Shown here piece after piece: positions 46,851 through 59,261 of a stretch of 64,000 nt of DNA. Below the pieces are notes generated by a model. The model searched no databases, was not told where the DNA came from, and saw only the letters and a list, made by a program, of their open reading frames with translations. Origin of the DNA: Capsicum annuum (Eukaryota > Streptophyta > Magnoliopsida > Solanales > Solanaceae); contig NC_061119.1 of assembly GCF_002878395.1 (NCBI RefSeq), positions 47,712,404-47,776,403 on the forward strand, read 5' to 3'. The translations under genes and the position numbers were made by a program. Numbering within the stretch: the first letter of the stretch is position 1; each line of letters begins with the position of its first letter.

Positions 46851-49491
46851 AAGTGAGAATTGTATGCAAGATGGGCTGCTAAATCATGTTTAACACTAAA
46901 CAGTAAGTTTGAACAGTTAAAGGTCATCAAGGTGGACGTAATAATTTCTTGGCTAGTGATGCTAGTTATATGGAGGTGATCTAATAGTATGTGCAAGGGT
47001 TTAAGTCCATCTTAATTCGTAATTAAGTATGATGTTTTATGTATGATGAGGAAGTATGCCAAAGGTGATATGGGGTTGCATTATTGTCTAAGGCTATTAT
47101 GTGTTGTGAATGGTTAGTAATACCATTGATTTGCTAAGTGGAAGAAGGCTAGTTAGATGGTATATGGTGCTCTAAATAGATAAGTTAAGGAATTTTGATT
47201 TACAGTGTTGAGCCTTTTGATATGATCTTGATTCTCACAGTTTAGAGAAAAATATAAGTTTAGAGATGTGATATTAGCAGAGTATGAAGAAAGTAGTATG
47301 GTTCAGTAAAGGTCGAGGATATAAATGTTAAGTGTTAGAATCTAAGTTTGAATCTTTGAAGATTGAGAAAATAGAAATATAAGTTGAAGCTCTAGATGGT
47401 GTAAACTCGGGATATGGTTATACTTATTAATATTCTAAGTTAGTAAGTGTTCAAGATATTATGTGATGACTAGTGGGGCTATAGAAAGATATAATTATAC
47501 CTCGGAAGGAAGTATTGGAAGTGGGTTTTACACTTTCAGGTGTAGTCTTTCAGAGTAAGTTTATTATTTGCTTGTATTGTTGTGTTCCAGACTCTAGAGT
47601 GCAGTAAGTGTAGTTCATTTTAGAGTTATTCAGTAATTCACAGACTTAGAGTGACAGCTTAAAGCTAAGGGGGAGATAATAGAGTGAGTAACCAAGTCAG
47701 ACTTCCAGATTCTAGTAGTGATGCCAGTGTAGTGTAGAAAAACCAGTAAAGGAGAACGATGCCCGACCCATTCTCCTCTCAGTACAAAGTTTTGTACTTC
47801 AGTTATCCCGATATTTACTCATGCCTTACATGTCAGTTCCATGGCCATAGTTCATGTTCATGCTCATAATAGAGAGTCATGTACTCTCTTAGTTCCTAGT
47901 ATGAGGAGTTCCAGTTCATCCAGTAGCTGGAATCATATTCCATAAGTTATGAACTCCAAATTCAAGTCATGTAGCTCATGAATCATGTACTCATGCTTTA
48001 AAGTATGTTCAATTCTAGTAATCAAGCAACACCTTTAACAATCAGCAAAAATTCAGATTTATATCATGAATGTCCTTAGATTAGATCTCTTTAGTGAATC
48101 CATGACGTAAATACTATATTTCTCAGGCCTCTGTAAAGTGTCAAGTTATGCTTAGTATCCCTTCATGTTTCAGGCCCTGGTATTCCAACCTTTCAGTGAC
48201 CTTCTCTCTAGGTCAAGATAATGATGATGAATAATTGTGTAGATGGGAGATAGTAAATGTGTTTATATTGGGAAAGATGGTGTTTGTTTAAAAGTGAATA
48301 TGTGGTTATGAAGATAGGATTGAACGTCATGTTGGTATATAAGAGGATAGGTGTGTGGTGCATTAATGAATTTCTAGTCAGAGGTTGAATTCAGTTGTTA
48401 AAGTAATAAGGAGAATCATCCTAGAGTTAGTAGTTGTGTGACAATGCTTGGGGTATTGAATTCATGGTTCAGGCTAGTATTATGAGGTTATGTGCAGTAC
48501 CTTGTGATTCCGAGTTAGGCTTGACCTTGATGAGAGGATTTAGTTCAGTTTGGACTTTAGTAGATGGATTTATCAATGCCATGTGAGAATTATAAGTTGA
48601 ATCAAGTGAATATGGTATTTAAAGGGGGATGGTATAGTTGAGGGGGTATTTGCGAGGTCTTGCTAAGCTTGAAAGTAATAAGTTACATTACTTAAGGACC
48701 ATAAATTCTATCCTGACTTATGATTTATAGGTCTAAGTTCCATGCTATAGATTTGGGGCAATGTTGTAATTTCTTATTCGGATGTTTTGTTCAGATCATG
48801 GCCAAAGTTCTTTACTCCCTAATAGCATTAGAAATTTCTTATAAAAGTGTTGAAGATATACCCTATCTGGGTATGAGCATTCAGTATGATTCAGTCCGTG
48901 TAGCCAAAAATCCAGCTTAATAGTTAGACAGACAAATCTGTATAGTTTTTCCATCTTTCGATTTAGTATAGTCTTACTACCTAAAATTTCTTGAGTATGG
49001 CAATTCCAAGAGGTATCTTGTTCGCATCCATGTAAATTGTAAAATTCAGCTCAGTACATGCATCATGCATCAGTTTCAGATTCAGATATTAAGTCATAAT
49101 TCGGTTCATAAGTAGCTTGTGTATCATCTCAGTCTTTTCTTAGTATTTCAACCAAATCAGTAACGTTTGAGGACGAACAATCTCAAGGGAGAGATGTTGT
49201 AATACCCTGAGTTTTCATGTGATAAACCTCTCATTCTTTTTCTCACGGAATTAGATCCAGCCTAAAGTAATGGTTATGCATAAATTAACGCTCTCGTTTC
49301 TATTTCAGCCATATAACTATTTTTTTCATGAGAATTTATGCACTCCCAGATCCGTTCAGTAAGCTCATTATGCTTGAGATTCAGTCATATAGTTATTTCA
49401 GTTGTGCATGATAGCTTATAGCCTCAGATTCCTCAATATTCTAAGCTTAATTAGCCATATTTGAGGACGAATGTTCCCAAGGGAGAGATAT
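46851..49491 (+). other. Non-coding interior of gypsy A
   Basis: Homologous in reverse complement to the interior of gypsy C (best seen between 46905-47110 and 2590-2820). No gag or pol motif is present. Near its end there are two successive PPT/LTR-start copies (49183-49210 and 49479-49505). Confidence 0.7.
49478..49491 (+). promoter_or_regulatory. Polypurine tract of gypsy A
   Basis: CAAGGGAGAGATAT directly precedes the 3' LTR start TGTAATACCCC at 49492. A near-copy (CAAGGGAGAGATGT) followed by TGTAATACCC occurs at 49183-49206. Confidence 0.8.
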
Positions 49492-51837
49492 TGTAATACC
49501 CCGTACTTTTTCCTAACTTAAATTCATCCCTAGAATGTCAAAGATTTGCTTCAAAGATGAATACCTTTTTATTTCATGTGGTCTTTTCCAGATTTAGACC
49601 TTTCATGGTGTGGGAAATTGAATAAATTTTCCATCCATACCAAATTTGCCCAAATTCGATACTCAGTTTAGAAGCTAGGGCATTTTTAATGTCAACATTG
49701 TACCACATGGGCAGTCACCACATCGCGGTGGAGGGTGATTTCCTATTTGTCACTTTTTAGTGGACCTTCGCGATAAGCTCGCATCGCGAAGAGGTCCAAA
49801 TTCCCAATTTTTTATTTTCAGTGGCGCAACGCGATAGCACCGCATCGCGCTAGAGTGTAAATTTGCACTCATCCTTTTCCAGTTGCCCAACGTGATAGTG
49901 GCGCGTTGCGCCAATGGCCAAAATGGTAAAATTATAGGGCACCGCAATAGCTTCACATCTCGGAGAATGCCTTGTTCTCACTCGTCTTTTTTCCAGTGAG
50001 CCACCGTGATTGGGGCGCGTCGCGGTGGCCACCCAAATTAAAAAAATATTACGTTTTTAGTTCCGTCCAGAAGTTTAGAGAGGGTATTTTGGTCAATTCC
50101 CAATTCATCAAAAACAAGAAATTAAACCCATTCTAAGAACTTTATGCCCAATTTTATCCATTCTCTCCCAAAGCAAAACCCTAAAGCTCCAAAGCTCATT
50201 CTCCAAGAAATCAAAATTCTCCATAGATTTTCCAAGAAAGCTCTAGATTAAGGATTTCCAAGGCAAGATAATCAAGAACTCAAATAGGAATCCATAATTC
50301 AAGAATCTCCATCTAATCATCAATCAAGGTATGTGGGGTTTTCAACAAGGATAATCCTTTCATCCTTATGCCCAAAACTTATTTTTAATTACAAATTTAT
50401 TGAATTTTATGATTTCCTATGAAATTGAAGTTAGGGTTTATACCCAATATTTCTATTTATAAGATTATGAGATTTCAAGTGATTTAGAAGTTGAGTTGCA
50501 TGTTTATGTTCATATTTTCATGCATATTGCAGAAATTTCTAGATTTTGAGTTGATTTATCAATATTTTGATATTTTGACATGAGTTTAATGCACGGTCAT
50601 TAAGCCCTAATTAGAGATTGCTATCTAATTAGGATAGTGCACAATAGGATTTCTTGTAAACCCTTGTGTTATTTTGAAGTGGATTTCCTAAGATCCTGCG
50701 TATAAGAATGGGAGTAGTATTTAGCATCGAGATGGGTATGTTACCAAGTTTTCATTCCCCAGGACTACGTGCCACCATAGGACTAAGATTATTTCCACTT
50801 CCACGTGGATGACTAAGATTGTGATCACTTAAGATAAGAAGTTCTATTTTGATGGCAAGAGTAGAACAACTCTCCCCAACGTGGGTAAGACGCTGAACTC
50901 CATGAATGCTCACATGGTTTATGTCGGTTAGAAAAACCTCCCAAAAAGAAGTCCCCTACTCTTAAAATAGTCTATTGGTTTAAATCCTTAAGATAAAAGC
51001 ATCTGTTTTTGGAAGTTATGATTTTTAAGATTCTTCAAGTCTTAAGATAAAGTATTTTCTCTAATAGAAAAGAATAACAGAAAAGCTTTTAGAAAACTAA
51101 GTGTAAAGGCTCACGAATTTATTCAAATTATGCCGTACAAAAAGATAATAGTTACAGATTTCAACTTTTAGATTTCAGATTTAAGAGTGAGTTCTTTCTA
51201 CTCTTAGACAGTATGAATTAAAGAGAGAATACAAATACAACTTTTAGAACTAAATGTTATGACTCACTAGATTTATAAAGTATGATTTGCTATTCATTAT
51301 TTTGGATTTTAGTATTTCAGATATCCAGCTTATGTGAGTCATCTACATTTAGCATGCATTGATTTACAAATTATGATGATGAGATAATGTTTTACTTATG
51401 CATTTCACCCCCATATGCTCAGTACATCCTCAAAGTACTAATCCATCTATTTTTCTATGTTCTACATTGTCTCATAATATAGGTACGAGTTGTAGCACGC
51501 ATACCATATTCAGACAGTTGTTGGTTTCAGCCAGTTGATGATGAGTCCTCCTACTTTGGGGACTTTAGTTAGATGTTATTTATGTACTTTACTTTCTTAC
51601 TCATATGTATTGATTAGTTGTAGTGGTAGTCGCGTCCCAGCTATCTATAGTCAGTATAATAGAGGCTTCATAGACGTCAGTTAGAGTCAGTTATATAATT
51701 TCAGTCCCTCTTTTTAGACTTTATAAGAATGTAAAAGTTGTATCAATATTATAATTTCACAGATTCCATCGTTTTTATATTTCCTCATAATAAACTCTGT
51801 TATTTTATTCATATTTATTAGTTTCTTATGAGTTATA
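49492..51837 (+). repeat. 3' LTR of gypsy A, main part
   Basis: The LTR continues after the nested element at 60074-60142, giving about 2415 bp in all. In it are a set of inverted CGCGAT...ATCGCG-type modules (49735-50040), a telo-box AAACCCTAA at 50176-50184 and a splice-donor motif AAG|GTATGT at 50326-50334. Confidence 0.82.
49735..50040 (+). repeat. Hairpin-module array in the gypsy A LTR
   Basis: Four or five modules of about 65-75 bases each carry an inverted pair, for example TTCGCGAT / ATCGCGAA (49768-49792) and CGCGAT / ATCGCG (49830-49850). They are linked by CAGTGG- or CCAGT-containing spacers. CpG density is far above the surroundings. Confidence 0.7.
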
Positions 51838-54800
51838 TGTAATGCCCCAATTTTCTGAATCGAAACGCTACACGATACTCATGACCCCGAAGGACCACAA
51901 GCTAACCCATGACTGATATATGTACCTGTAACTGCATAATATACATATAAAATGCAGAAACATAAACAAAGAGGGCATAAGGTTCAATCTTGAATAATAA
52001 AATATCTAAAATAAAGTGGTATCACAGTATCAAAACAAAACAGAAAATACTAAAGTCTAAATCTGAAAACTCTATAATCGTCTGAAAGCCTCTAAACTGT
52101 CTGAACGAGGAGTTGAAGGAACATGTCTCCAACTAACTCCCTAAACTGAAAATAAACTGAAATACTAGAATAATAAATATAACGAACATGTCCTCGAAAG
52201 ATGAGGACTCACTACTTACTGAACTGCTACTGCTGATCTGGAATCTGCACCTCAGAACCTATTATGTAACATAAAAAGAAAGCACCATAGCGCAAATGTG
52301 TCAGTACAACTAAAGTACTGAGTATACGTGGGGGTAGGCTAAATGCATGGGGTTTATATGCATGAACATGCTGACTAATATGAATATGAGAATACAAACA
52401 TATATACATACATATGTAACTGCTACTGAACTCGTGGAGATATTGAGTACTTGAGTTTGAACTCTGACAACATGAGTTTCGTGATACTGAGATACTGAAT
52501 GACTGATAACATGGATGACTGTATCTAACTGTCCTAATTCTGGGGAAAACTATCTGAGTTTCAAACTGTATCTGAACATCTAAGTCTGAGATCAGTCCTA
52601 GCTAACTAGTGATCTCTGAAACTGATAATGAGAATACTCAACAGAATCTGAGATTGAGATCAAGCCTGTCTACCGAGTGACCTCTAGATCTAATAATAAG
52701 CATCTGAATATGGGACCAAGTCTATCTGACGGGATAATCCAGGAATCACTGGAACTATCTGAGTTCCTTACTGAGATCGATGATTGTATCTGACAGTCCT
52801 GATTCCTGATTTTTACTCTGAAGACTGATACTAAAACTGTAACTATAACTATGACTGTGGAAGGTAGTAACCTAACCAACATGCCCTGATATTGTACTGG
52901 TGGGGTCCAATCTTTACCATGATTGGAAGGGTGTCAATACCATGCCACGGGTAGAGACCTCTACCATGGTCAAGCCTCTCTGACGGGTGACCCTGAACAG
53001 AAAATTAAGCCTAAGGTAATATAATAGTTAAGTATAGCCTTAATCTGATGGGTGACTTCGGTCCTACACTGGCTATACAGTTCTGGAGTACAGGGATTTC
53101 TACTAACGGCTCTGCCTTTATAACAGAAAAAACCGCCATCTCTTCACTCGCTCGGTGCTAGTCCCTACTCCCAACTGAAAGACTCTAAAAAGATTAACTG
53201 CGCTGAACTGACTAACTGAACTGAACTGATTTATAAACTAATTAACTGAGCTAATAATATTTTCTTAGATGAATTAAGCTGAATTCACTGAGTTTCGTTG
53301 ACTGACGGAAAAGATACTTGAGATCTGAGGTCTGACTGAGAGTACTGAAACTACTGGGACTACTGAACTACTGAGATTTCTGAGTTTTTTTTATTCACGT
53401 GACTAACTGAAATCTATGGAGCATAGCTTGACTGAGGATGTCTTGAAACAGGACACTAGCTCTAGGCACACAACTATAGTTTTTGGGTACAAGTACCCCC
53501 AGGACTCGATGAAAGGAAACTGACACACATGATTGACTTGATCATAAGAGTAGAGTCCACAATTCACAATATCATAAGTAAGGATTTCATAATAAGAATG
53601 ATTCTCAACAAACTATCACATGATTGGGAATGCACACAATATGTATATACTTGCATGGCTTCAATAACATGGTCATTCTATATCACAACAATATCATGAG
53701 CATCTCATAAAACATCTTCAATTTAAGACAATAGCATGGGGATCGCGTTGGACATAAACTTAGAACATGGAATAGTCATTTAGGACTTATTATGTCATAA
53801 AAGCATGATTTCTATTCCCTTAGGTATTTTCACAAACACCTAACATGCACATCTTAGGCATAGGTGGATTCATCAAGATTACACATATTCAACCACCAAT
53901 TTCACATATTTATACATTAAATACCACCATATCCTCACACAAAACATACAAAGTTCCCATCTTAGGCATCATCAAACTCCAACCATATGAACATCAACCA
54001 CCAACAATATAAACATCATACTACATAATTTAGAAGATGGTTCTTGAGCTTCATGGACGAAAAGAGTCCATGAATCAACTCATGCATACCTTATAAGGAA
54101 TATTCTTGATGATTGACGGAGGAATTTCCTTGAAATTGGATCTTCAAGCTTAATTATGCAACCCTAGTTGTTTTTCTCTTTTAGTTCTCTTGGATGATGA
54201 ACTTAAAATGTTAGTATGGTTGTAATGTAATTAGGAGCTATATATTTCGTAGGGTTAAGTTTAGGGACATGTAAGGAGTGTTAAAAGACTTAATTACCCT
54301 CAAAATAACTCAAAACGGAGTGTTTAAGTCACTTGAAACCATAAGATATGTGCCGCATATGATATCGCATATATTTACATAGGCGCCGCATATGATATCG
54401 CCTAAATTTACATAGGCGCCACATATGATATCATCTATATCTACATAGGCACTGCATATGCTATCGCCTATATTTACATAGGCACAGCATATGCTATCGC
54501 ATATGCTTTCCAGTGGCCATGTGCGATTGGTTAGGCGACGTACTCTACTTCACAAAGCCATAACTCCTAGCTCTGGTGTCGGATTTTGATGAAATTAGTA
54601 TCGTTGGAAAGCTAATTAAATTCTCTATAATTTGGTGGGTAGAAATATGCTGAAATACCATATTAACATCGAGATATACTCGTTCAAATATGACCCTTAC
54701 GAAATCAAATACTAAAACTTAATGGATTCAAAAACTCTTAGCTCGTATTACCTTAAGTGACTCATATGAACATGCTTAATGCATCATAAGCTATCTTATC

Positions 54801-54911
54801 TCTAGTATACTCATTGTAAGTCATGTACTAAAGTATGAATCACAGGATAGGAGATTTCATATGTAGGAAAAATGGTTCATCTCCTAGCTTAGAAACATGT
54901 GGGGTATTACA
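51838..54911 (-). repeat. 3' LTR of the TR-GAG element
   Basis: The plus strand starts TGTAATGCCCC and ends GGGGTATTACA. It contains a 32-33 bp tandem repeat (54350-54515), a splice-donor motif AAG|GTATGC on the minus strand near 54085-54093, and CTGAACTGA-rich stretches around 53200-53290. Confidence 0.92.
54350..54515 (-). repeat. 32-33 bp tandem repeat in the TR-GAG 3' LTR
   Basis: About five units of CCGCATATGATATCGCCTA followed by TATTTACATAGGCG. Each unit contains the palindromes GCATATGC/CATATG and GATATC. The other LTR has the same array (59520-59665) one partial unit shorter. Confidence 0.85.
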
Positions 54912-54930
54912 ATATCTCCCCCTTGGGAAC
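54912..54930 (-). promoter_or_regulatory. Polypurine tract of the TR-GAG element
   Basis: The plus strand ATATCTCCCCCTTGGGAAC gives minus-strand GTTCCCAAGGGGGAGATAT adjoining the LTR. Confidence 0.85.
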
Positions 54931-55681
54931 ATTCATCCTCGAATGGAAATTAAATGAGGTAGGAGAGATGATAAGATGAAGTACGTACAAGACATACACT
55001 ACTGAAACATGGGTTCATGATTGACATGACTGAAAGTTGAGCACAACATAATGAACATGCATATCTGATGCATGGGAAGCTGATTCATGAAGATAAGACT
55101 GAGGATTCTAATAAAGTGAGTTTTCTCAAAATGAGAATGCATATCTAATGCACAACTGAAAGGCTGAATCCATGCATATCTAATGCATGATTACATGACT
55201 GACATGATATGTAAATGTATGAGTAAAGACACTGATAAATAGTATTTTCTCTACTGAACACGTATATCTAATGCCTGAATATTTGACTGAGCTGACTCTT
55301 GAAAGCTTGACTGATTATGCCATGGCACTTGATAAATAATTTATAACAGGAACATGAAAGCATTAAGAAAAGGTGGGGTATCTCCCCCTTGGGACACTAT
55401 GTCCCTCTAGGAATATTTACCTTGCTGAGATACTGGGGTGATGCATAGGGCATCTACGAACTAGATTATAACTAAACATGGGAGAGATGAGACTAATGCA
55501 TGATGCATGAACTGAACTAGACCTGCTAATGATACTGACTAACTCATGTGGAAACATAAGCTCAAATGAGCGCAAGATATCTAAAAATGCATACAATGAT
55601 CATGAAAAACTTGAAACGTACCCGAATCTAGGTTGGCGAAACTTTCTGGATCATGTTGAGTCTGGAGTGAATAAGTCGATT
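54931..55681 (-). other. Non-coding 3' interior of the TR-GAG element
   Basis: A mosaic of short repeated phrases such as GCATATCTAATGCA and GACTGA. It occupies the place where pol would lie. No RT, integrase or protease motif is seen in any frame. Confidence 0.65.
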
Positions 55682-56786
55682 CTAACACTGACCACTATTG
55701 GTGCTTGGATTTGTGGCCTGCTCATGTGAATCTCTACCTTTCTGAGCTAACACTCTACACTCCCGCATTCTGTGGCCTGACTTACCGTACCCAAAACATA
55801 CCTGGCTATTAGCTCTGCATGCACCTAGATGATTCTTGCCACACTCTCCACAAAGCAGATAAGTACGCTCACTTCTAACACTACTCTGGTCTTTGGAGCC
55901 TGGTGCCCCACCATGACTAACATCTCCAAAGTTAGGTGTGGGCATACTAGCTGAAGATGGAACAGGGGCTGAATTTTTCTGACTATGGTGACAACTATTA
56001 CCACCCTGTGACCCAGCCAGAGAAAAGCTGTAACTACCTATTTTGAATCTCTTATTAGATCTCTCCCTCTCCTCAAACTTATCTACCTCTATCTGCTAAG
56101 CATGTATCATTAAACTATCAAGGTCCATGTCCCTATTGAGCATAGCTATTCTACACTCTTCTAATACTAACCCGGACACACCAGTCACAAACTTACTCAT
56201 ACTCACTTTGGGGTCAGCTATCAAGTCAGGAGCATACTTAGCTAATTGGTTGAACTTAAGATAATACTCCTTCACTATCATAGAGCCTTGTCTCAGGTTC
56301 ATAAACTCTTCTACCTTAGCTTCTCTCATCTTTAATGGGAAAAACTTATCTAAGAAGGCATCTTGAAATATCTGCCAAGTCATGGTAGTTGCATCTTCCC
56401 CTCTACTCTTCTTCCACAACACTACCCAATCATGAGCAATATCTTTCAGCCTATAGGACGCTAATTCCACACTCTCCTCCTCTAACATATGCATGATTTG
56501 GGTAATATTCTTTACCTCTTCTAGATACAGCTGTGGGTCCTCAACTGTTACTGACCCAAAAGAGTTCTGGAGGGTTCATTCATATAAAATTTCTGATTCT
56601 GGCTGCAGCTGAATCCCCATCTTGCTGGGGTAGGGCTGCAGTTTTTTGATTGCCCTAAACACTAGTGGTTACAACCTGGGCTAGCGCCTGAAAAGCTGCT
56701 TGAAATTCTGTATGTGACATATTCTCATTCAAAAGATCTACGGGTTGCGGGGCTGACTGATTCCCTATTCTCTTCTTAGGAGGCAT
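55682..56786 (-). pseudogene. gag of the TR-GAG element, nearly full length
   Basis: It starts at ATG 56786, three bases after a predicted splice acceptor, with MPPKKRIGNQSAPQP. The capsid core (open 56494-56096) has SYRLKDIAHDWVV, QIFQDAFLDKFFP, FMNLRQGSMIVKEYYLKFN and LAKYAPDLIADP, typical of plant gypsy gag. A TAG at about 56096 stands where relatives have CAG. The next open part (55945-55682) carries CGECGKNHLGAC and CFGYGKSGHRMREC zinc-knuckle motifs, with Tyr as the second ligand of the latter. Two more stops and a frameshift lie between 56500 and 56660. About 368 codons in total. The homologous D gag shares the Tyr. Confidence 0.85.
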
Positions 56787-59261
56787 GTTCTGCAAACAGA
56801 AGAAAAACAGGGATTAAACTGAGAGTTCAACTTGAGCTTTTGCTTACTAGCACGATATGAGTACTGAAAGAAGGGAAACGATTCCTAAAACATCTTATAG
56901 CCTCCTGTACATAAATATGACGCGTAACATACCCATGTACAAGACACTACTAGATACGGCTTTCAGACTTCCTAGGACTCTATTGAACCTTAGGCTCTGA
57001 TACCAAGTTTGTAATGCCCTGATTTTCTAAGACAAAATGCTACACGGTGCTCATGACCGCGAAGGACCACAAGCTAACCTATGACTGATATCTGTACCTG
57101 TAACTGCATAATATATATATAAAATACAGAAATAGGAACAAATAGGGCATAAAGTTCAATCTTGAATAATAAAATATCTAAAATAAGGTGGTATCACAGT
57201 ACCAAAACAAAACTGAAAATACTAAAGTCTAAATCTGAAAACTCTAAATCGTCTAAAAGCCTCTAAACTGTCTGAATAAGGAGTTGAAGGAACATGTCTC
57301 CAACTAACTCCCTAAACTAAAAATAAACTAAAATACTGGAATAATAAATGTAACGATCATGTCCTCGAAAGATGAGGACTCACTACTTACTGAACTGCTA
57401 CTGCTGATCTAGAATCTGCGTGTAACATAAAAAGAAAGCACCATAGCACAAATACGTCAGTACAACTAAAATACTGAGTATACGTGGGGGTAGGCTAAAT
57501 GCATGGGGTTTATATGCATGAACATGCTGACTAATATGAATGTGAGAATACATACATACATACATACATACGTAACTGCTACTGAACTCGTGAAGATACT
57601 GAGTACTTGAGTTTGAACTCTGACAACATGAGTTTCATGATACTGAGATACTGAATGACTGATAATATGGATGAATGTATCTAACAGTCCTAATTCTGGG
57701 GAAAACTATCTGAGTTCCAAACTGTATCTGAACATCTAAGTCTGAGATCAATCCTAGCTAACGAGTGATCTCTGAAACTGATAATGAGAATACTCGATAG
57801 AATCTGAGATTGAGATCAAGCCTGTCTGCCGGGTGACCTCTAGATATAATAATAAGCATCTAATATGGGACTAAGCCTATCTGACGGGATGATCTAGGAA
57901 TTAATAGAACTATCTGAGCTCCTTACTGAGATCGATGACTGTATCTGATAGTCCTGATTCCTAATTTCTACTCTAAAGACTGATACTAAAACTGTAATTG
58001 TAACTGTGATTATGAGAGGTAGTAACCTAACTGACATACCTCGATACTATACTGGTGGGGTCTAATTTTTGCCCTGATTGGAAGGGTGTCAATACCGTGC
58101 CACGGGTAGAGACCTCTACTATGGTCAAGCCTCTCTGATGGGTGATCTTGAACAGGAAATCAAGCCTAAGGAAATATAATAGTCAAGTATAGCCTTATTC
58201 TGATGGGTCACTCCTGTCCTGCACTGGCTACGAAGTTTTGAAGTACAGGGATTGCTACTAACGGCTCTGCCTTTATAACAGGAAAAACTGCCATCTCTTC
58301 ACTCGCTCGGTGCTAGTCCCTACTCCCAACTGAAAGACTCTAAAAAAGATTAACTGCGTTAAACTGACTAACTAAACTGAACTAATTTATAACTGATTAA
58401 CAGAGCTAATAATATTTTCTTAGCTGAACTCAACTGAATTCACTGAGTTCCGTTGACTGACGGAAAAGCTACTTGAGATCTGAGGTCTGGATGAGAGTAC
58501 TAAAACTACTGGGACTACTAAACTACTGAGATTTTTGAGTTTTTCTGAGTCACGTGACTAACTGAAATCTATAGAGCACAGCTTAACTGAGGATGTCTTT
58601 ACACATGACACTAGCTCTAGGAACACAACTATAGTTTTTGGGTTCAAGTACCCCCAGGACTCGATGGAAGGAAACTAGATGGAAGGAAACTACACACATG
58701 ACTGACTTGATCATAAGAGTAGAGTCCATAATTTACAATATCATAAGTAAGGATTTCATAATAAGAATGATTCTCAACAAACTATCACATGATCGGGAAT
58801 GCACACAACATGTATATACTTGCATGGCTTCAATAACATGGTCATTCCATATCACAACAATATCATGAGCATCTTATACAACATCTTCAATTCAAGACAA
58901 TAGCATGGGGATCACGTTGAACATAAACTTAGAATATGGAATAGTCATTTAGGACTTATTATGTCATAAAAGCATGATTTCTATTCCCTTAGGTATTTTC
59001 ACAAACACCTTACATGCACATCTTAGGCATAGGTGGATTCATCAAGATTACAAATATTCAACCACCAATTTCACATATTTATACATTAAATACTACCATA
59101 TCCTCACACAAACCATACAAAGATCCCATCTTAGGCATCATCAAACTCCAACCATAGGAACATCAACCACCAACAACATAAACATCATAATACATAATTT
59201 AGAAGATGGTTCTTGAGCTTCATAGACAAAAGGAGTCTATGAATCAACTCACGCATACCTT
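56787..59261 (-). other. Predicted leader intron of the TR-GAG element
   Basis: On the minus strand the donor CTAAG|GTATGCG begins the intron at 59258, inside the 5' LTR. The acceptor TTTTTCTTCTGTTTGCAG ends it at 56790, followed by AAC and the gag ATG. The 2469-nt intron includes the rest of the LTR and the PBS. The acceptor region aligns with that of element D (shared GCTCAAGTT.AACTCTC upstream). Motif-based inference. Confidence 0.55.
56985..57009 (-). promoter_or_regulatory. Primer-binding site of the TR-GAG element
   Basis: The minus strand AACTTGGTATCAGAGCCTAA is adjacent to the LTR and is a full tRNA-iMet-type site. Confidence 0.85.
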
